From positions 113,682 to 177,681 of the forward strand of contig NZ_KE383884.1 of NCBI RefSeq assembly GCF_000422585.1: DNA of 64,000 bases, read 5' to 3'. Origin of the DNA: Hugenholtzia roseola DSM 9546. Lineage in GTDB: Bacteria; Bacteroidota; Bacteroidia; Cytophagales; Bernardetiaceae. The translations under genes were made by a program, and so were the position numbers. This document shows, piece after piece, positions 60,369 through 64,000 of this stretch (positions are counted from its first letter, which is position 1; every line of letters begins with the position of its first letter). A model generated the notes under the pieces. The model made no database searches and was not told where the DNA came from. It was given only the letters and a program-made list of their open reading frames with translations.

Positions 60369-63170
60369 TTATTGCTCTTTTTCGCCCTCCGAATCGTCGT
60401 TAGGCTTTGTTTCATCTTTAATTTTATGCCAAAACTTGCGGAAAGATTCTACCGTAGGCAGGCGTTCCGAAGAAATGCGTCCGCCTTTGGGCATCTTAAT
60501 CTGGTCTTTCAAAGACTTTTCTGGCTCTTTGTAGAGGTCGGCTAATTGCCCCTCAACTGTGATAGAATGTAATTGGTTGTATATCCAACTGATACGCAAT
60601 AGGACAATACCTATCACGATAAGCGAAATAATTTTGCCCAAGAGTTCGAATCGCCAGAAGTCGACGATAAAAAATTTACCCAAAACCAAGATAAGCAAGA
60701 CCATACCAAAGACGCGCATCTCACGCAGTTTCCAACGCATGCCCGCAATCACGTAGCCGAAAGAAAGCATTGCCCAGAAAGGAACAAAGCTATAAGTTTG
60801 AATCAAATCCACTAATTCCTCTACTATATCGCCCCTTTCAAAAAGCACTATCGTACCCAAATGCACCAATTCGCAAGTGGCATAAACCATTGCCAAAAGG
60901 TAGGTATAATAGGATAAAGTTGTGAATTGAGTAGGGTTTGCGTTCTCTTTGTGCGCCAAATCATATAAAATCCACGCCAAACCGAAAAGAGTCAGGGCTA
61001 AATTAAGGTAATGAAAAAAGAACTGTTCAAAGGCGTACTCATTGACGAAAATAGAACTTTCCAAGCCTGCCGCCACGCCTTCCAAGTGTTCGTTGCGCAG
61101 CGCAACGGCTTGCATCTGTCCCATCAATAGGTAGAGAACCCCCATCAAGACCAAGAGCAAACTCGAATTTTGCGTAGTGGCTTTGTAGTGAAATGTTTTT
61201 CCAAAAAGGCGCAAACCCAATAGAAAGAGCAAGTTGAAACAACCGATAAGCAGCCATCTGAAAGAATTATTACCAAAATTAGAAACATTGTGGTATAAAA
61301 GCTCGATGTTTCCTTGCAAAAACAAGATAAAGATGATAAAGCTCGAAAGTAAATCCAGATAAGAAGCGGTAGGCAGAAAGCCCATCTCCTCTAAATCGTC
61401 TTGGGAAGACATAAAGAAGATAAGCAAGCCCAAAGCCGAAAGGGTAAAGAGTGTCGAAAAAGTTGCGCCATTGAAGAAAAAGCGCATCAAATACTCTTTT
61501 TGATAAAAACTAAACCAGTTCATAAAAAGCGTAACGACCAGCAAAACGGTAGCAATCGTAGCGGCACGTTTGAGTAGGGGCAGAGAGAGCCTGATGCCTA
61601 AAAACATAAGCAATACGGCTTCTATTGCAAAAAAAGTATTCCAATGTTCTTTGGCAAGTAGGCGCACCGCCGCTAAGGAAATAAAGAAAATGGCACCCCC
61701 AAAAGTGGTGTAGTGTAGCTTTTGGTCTTCGTGTTTGCGCAGATACAAAACGCTGCCGTAGATGGCATGAAAGATGCCCGAAAAGATAAGAAACCAATTG
61801 AAATAAGGCAGATTATCGGTTCGATTCATCACAACGTACATAGAAAAAGTGTAAAAAAGGCTATTGGTTATCAAAACCAAATAGTTCATTTCACTAAGCG
61901 GAATTCCTTTTTTGACACTAAAAACGACGTTGGTTAGGAAAAACACCAAATAATAAAGCGTTGCAAAAACAATCGCATTGTTTATATCCTGTACCAAAAT
62001 AAAGTTTGCCTCAAAAAGCAGCCACCATGAAAAGACGACAATAGAAGTGAGGAAACTGATGGTGCTGACGTGAATCCATTTTTTGTAGTAAGAAATTGCC
62101 AATCCTAAGACGTTGAGGAGGAGCAAATAGGTAAAGACGACGCTATAATTGAGTTGCGAACTGCCGTCTTCATATTCGAGCATTGCCGTATTTTTAATGA
62201 CCCAATAGGTAGTGAGAAAGCCCATAATCACTGCCATATTGCCCAAGTTTTTCTTGTCGTGCCAAACGGCTATGCCAAAAGCCAAACAGGTGATACAGAA
62301 ATTGATAAGAAAAGCGACAATTTGATTACTAATATCAAAATCGTCGAAAAATTTGAACGAAGTATAATAACAAACCGCTATCCCGCCCAAGACCAAAAGG
62401 CTGCTAATAGTATTCTGTTTGCGCACTCGATTGCCCTGCCAAAGCATCAAGCCGCCCAAAGTAAGCCCAATAAGCAACTGACCGCCGTTGGAAATGTAAC
62501 CCCTTTCGATGCCCAAATTGATAAGCAAGAGAATCCCCACAATAAGCAAAAGCATACCTATTTTGCTCATCAAATTTTCGGCGACAAAGGCTTCAAAATC
62601 GCGCTTGCTCTCCTCTACAATCTCACCTATTTTGCGCTCGATGCCTTTGGTAAGATTTTTTTGAAGCGACTCCTGCTCCTGTTCTTCCAAATCGGAGAGG
62701 TCTATATCGGTTTGGTCGGGCTGATATTTGTCGGGATTTTCTTCCTCGTCGGCAAAAACTTTGAGATAGACCCTACGCCCTCGCATCAAAACGTCGCCTG
62801 TTTGCAGGTTTTCGAGCGGCTTTTTTTGCGGACGCACCCCCGTATAAACGTTTTTGATATTGTTTTCATAAATCAGTTTGACTTCCTCCTTTTGTGGAAT
62901 TTCGCCATTTTCCAAGAGTAGCAAATAGGTTCGGTCGTTTTTGGCTTCGGCATACTCTATCGGCTCATCAATGGTTTCCTCTTTGTGTTCGGTAACCATG
63001 CGCTTGAACTCATCTAAGGAACGCAACAATTCCTCCTCTTCCTGCTCCGCCTTAGAAAGCGGTGCGGAAAAGGCGACATTTTCCTCTATTTTATCCAAAG
63101 ATACGCGAGGCGTTCCTTCGGGTTTAGGCGCGTTGGGCGCGTCTTTTTTAGGGGGCTTATTTTTTTCCAT
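60369..63170 (-). CDS. DUF2339 polytopic membrane protein
   Basis: 933 aa. A charged cytoplasmic N-terminus of about 200 residues, with acidic coiled-coil stretches (LEEQEQESLQKNLTKGIERK), is followed by more than 20 hydrophobic helices. FVAENLMSKIGMLLLIVGIL at the first helix is the typical DUF2339 entry motif (ENxxxKxG). Function of the family is unknown. The N-terminal segment includes an unusual strand-rich part (NVYTGVRPQKKPLENLQTGD). The VLRF1-like gene follows in the same direction. Confidence 0.85.
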   Translation of the reverse strand: MEKNKPPKKDAPNAPKPEGTPRVSLDKIEENVAFSAPLSKAEQEEEELLRSLDEFKRMVTEHKEETIDEPIEYAEAKNDRTYLLLLENGEIPQKEEVKLIYENNIKNVYTGVRPQKKPLENLQTGDVLMRGRRVYLKVFADEEENPDKYQPDQTDIDLSDLEEQEQESLQKNLTKGIERKIGEIVEESKRDFEAFVAENLMSKIGMLLLIVGILLLINLGIERGYISNGGQLLIGLTLGGLMLWQGNRVRKQNTISSLLVLGGIAVCYYTSFKFFDDFDISNQIVAFLINFCITCLAFGIAVWHDKKNLGNMAVIMGFLTTYWVIKNTAMLEYEDGSSQLNYSVVFTYLLLLNVLGLAISYYKKWIHVSTISFLTSIVVFSWWLLFEANFILVQDINNAIVFATLYYLVFFLTNVVFSVKKGIPLSEMNYLVLITNSLFYTFSMYVVMNRTDNLPYFNWFLIFSGIFHAIYGSVLYLRKHEDQKLHYTTFGGAIFFISLAAVRLLAKEHWNTFFAIEAVLLMFLGIRLSLPLLKRAATIATVLLVVTLFMNWFSFYQKEYLMRFFFNGATFSTLFTLSALGLLIFFMSSQDDLEEMGFLPTASYLDLLSSFIIFILFLQGNIELLYHNVSNFGNNSFRWLLIGCFNLLFLLGLRLFGKTFHYKATTQNSSLLLVLMGVLYLLMGQMQAVALRNEHLEGVAAGLESSIFVNEYAFEQFFFHYLNLALTLFGLAWILYDLAHKENANPTQFTTLSYYTYLLAMVYATCELVHLGTIVLFERGDIVEELVDLIQTYSFVPFWAMLSFGYVIAGMRWKLREMRVFGMVLLILVLGKFFIVDFWRFELLGKIISLIVIGIVLLRISWIYNQLHSITVEGQLADLYKEPEKSLKDQIKMPKGGRISSERLPTVESFRKFWHKIKDETKPNDDSEGEKEQ

Positions 63171-63436
63171 ACAACGACAAAATCCGTTCAGGCATCACAA
63201 AAAATGACAGTGGAGGATAGGATAATGAAATTAGGGCTTAAATTACGCTTTTTTTCTGAAAGCCACAACTTTTATTTTGCAGCAGCACGAAAAATAGGCA
63301 GGGTAGGAAATTATATGGATTTTTTGTGAATAAATTTCATACAATTTTTAGTATAATTTTTTGATAAAATATTACAAATAATTTGAAGTAATTATTAGTA
63401 TTAAGAGTATTTTTTACAGAATAAAACTTAGCTAAA

Positions 63437-63545
63437 TTTTATTTTTGGGTATGAAAACTCTTTTTTATTTCAATTTTGCTTCAAAGAAGGCAGTGCCTTG
63501 TCCCTACATTTGCGCCTAACTTTTAGCGTTTAACATCATTGGGCT
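63437..63545. repeat. Dispersed intergenic repeat, family A, fragment (copy 6)
   Basis: The right terminal motif GTTTAACATCATTGGG and the palindrome remnant GGCAGTGCCTTGTCC are present. The left end and the AAACCCTAAGGG hairpin are lost (TTTATTTTTGGGTATG remains). It lies between DUF2339 and the last gene. Confidence 0.65.
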
Positions 63546-63574
63546 TTCCCTATCCGAAAGCTAAAACAAAAAAT

Positions 63575-64000
63575 TTAGTCGTAATAAAGAATATAATATT
63601 CAAAACCAAAACCACCTTTGTATAATACTATCGGTAACTTATCACCCTTTTTGTAGCGGTCGAAGAAGGCTTTACTCACACTCATATTATTTTTTTCATA
63701 AAGTTTTTCCTCACATTTTAAACTAATTTGATAAATCGGACTCTTGCTGCTACCTTTTTCATTGATATTTTTCCCTACAATAACAAAATCTTGTCTGTAA
63801 CTTTCTTTATTTTTTTGAGTAAAAATATTGATATAAATAAAATTATAGAAAAGTAAAAACACTGAAAATGTCAAAAATACCAAAGACCAAGCTGGACTAT
63901 CTTCCTTCAATAATTGCCGTACTTTTTCAAAGAGTAGCAAAAAAGCAAGAAAAAAGAGCGTTAGAAAAAGTGCTGCAATAGCATGATTTTCACTTTTGAT
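63575..64000 (-). CDS. Membrane protein of unknown function, 5' end outside the window
   Basis: The frame is open from the window edge to TAA at 63575, about 141 codons. A TTG at 63940 could serve as start, but the 20 codons before it (ending AALFLTLFFLAF) form a hydrophobic stretch continuous with a membrane helix, so the gene most likely begins beyond 64000. A second helix is WSLVFLTFSVFLLFYNFIYI. After it comes a soluble C-terminal domain with YQISLKCEEKLYEKN and FFDRYKKGDKLPIVLYKGGF, reminiscent of DUF3592-type small strands. Family unproven. Confidence 0.6.
   Translation of the reverse strand: MKSENHAIAALFLTLFFLAFLLLFEKVRQLLKEDSPAWSLVFLTFSVFLLFYNFIYINIFTQKNKESYRQDFVIVGKNINEKGSSKSPIYQISLKCEEKLYEKNNMSVSKAFFDRYKKGDKLPIVLYKGGFGFEYYILYYD

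Overview
The window comes from a Bacteroidota chromosome, most likely a member of the Cytophagia. Several promoters fit the Bacteroidota pattern TTG-N19/20-TAnnTTTG instead of a sigma-70 pattern, and few starts have a clear Shine-Dalgarno sequence. The gene content also fits: a bacterial GH3-family protein, DUF1573 and DUF5522 proteins, MenA, a polyamine aminopropyltransferase with an N-terminal membrane half, an E1 2-oxoglutarate dehydrogenase and a Vms1-like release-factor domain. The species cannot be fixed from the sequence. No rRNA, tRNA, CRISPR array, complete insertion sequence or replication origin was seen.

Layout. 0-22 kb is mostly core chromosome: the tail of a Uma2-type gene, a histidine phosphatase, ruvB, a copper P-type ATPase, an aminopropyltransferase, nth, AI-2E, VTT and CDF transporters, a TPR protein with murG, prmA, a CAP-SPOR secreted protein, a cyclophilin lipoprotein and an MscS channel. 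22.3-25.5 kb is a small AT-rich island. It holds three unrelated orphan genes on the minus strand, separated by two near-identical repeats of about 234 bp and bounded by truncated copies of the same repeat. 25.5-30.4 kb encodes a Dna2-like nuclease-helicase and a UvrD/FBH1-like helicase, followed by about 560 bp of hairpin-rich non-coding DNA ending in a T-run. 31-47.6 kb returns to core genes: DedA, GH3, rpsT, a lipoprotein, rpsU, flavodoxin, cytochrome c, an ABC exporter, DUF1573, DUF5522, ArsR, an SDR, a KefB-like antiporter, menA and nhaA. 47.7-49.7 kb is a two-gene restriction-modification system with a Dam-type methylase. 49.8-64 kb holds sucA, an LRR protein, a metal/cobalamin receptor, STAS and SafE-like proteins, a TetR-controlled ABC exporter whose ATPase gene is frameshifted in its Walker A motif, a VLRF1-like protein, a DUF2339 membrane protein and a membrane protein cut by the window end.

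Two kinds of repeat dominate the non-coding DNA. The first is a dispersed intergenic element of up to about 200 bp with terminal inverted repeats and two internal near-perfect hairpins; it is complete near 6.3, 6.5 and 18.3 kb, with decayed copies near 33.6, 36.9 and 63.5 kb and a doubtful one near 20.4 kb. The second is the repeat of the 22-25 kb island. Each of its three left-complete copies carries a promoter-like TTTG-N19-TATCTT(G/A)C on the strand that would transcribe the adjacent orphan gene, and ends in a G-run just before that gene. The island therefore looks like an array of self-contained gene cassettes, comparable in architecture to the repeat-separated acquired-immunity arrays known from Bacteroidales. 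This is the best candidate in the window for an undescribed system.
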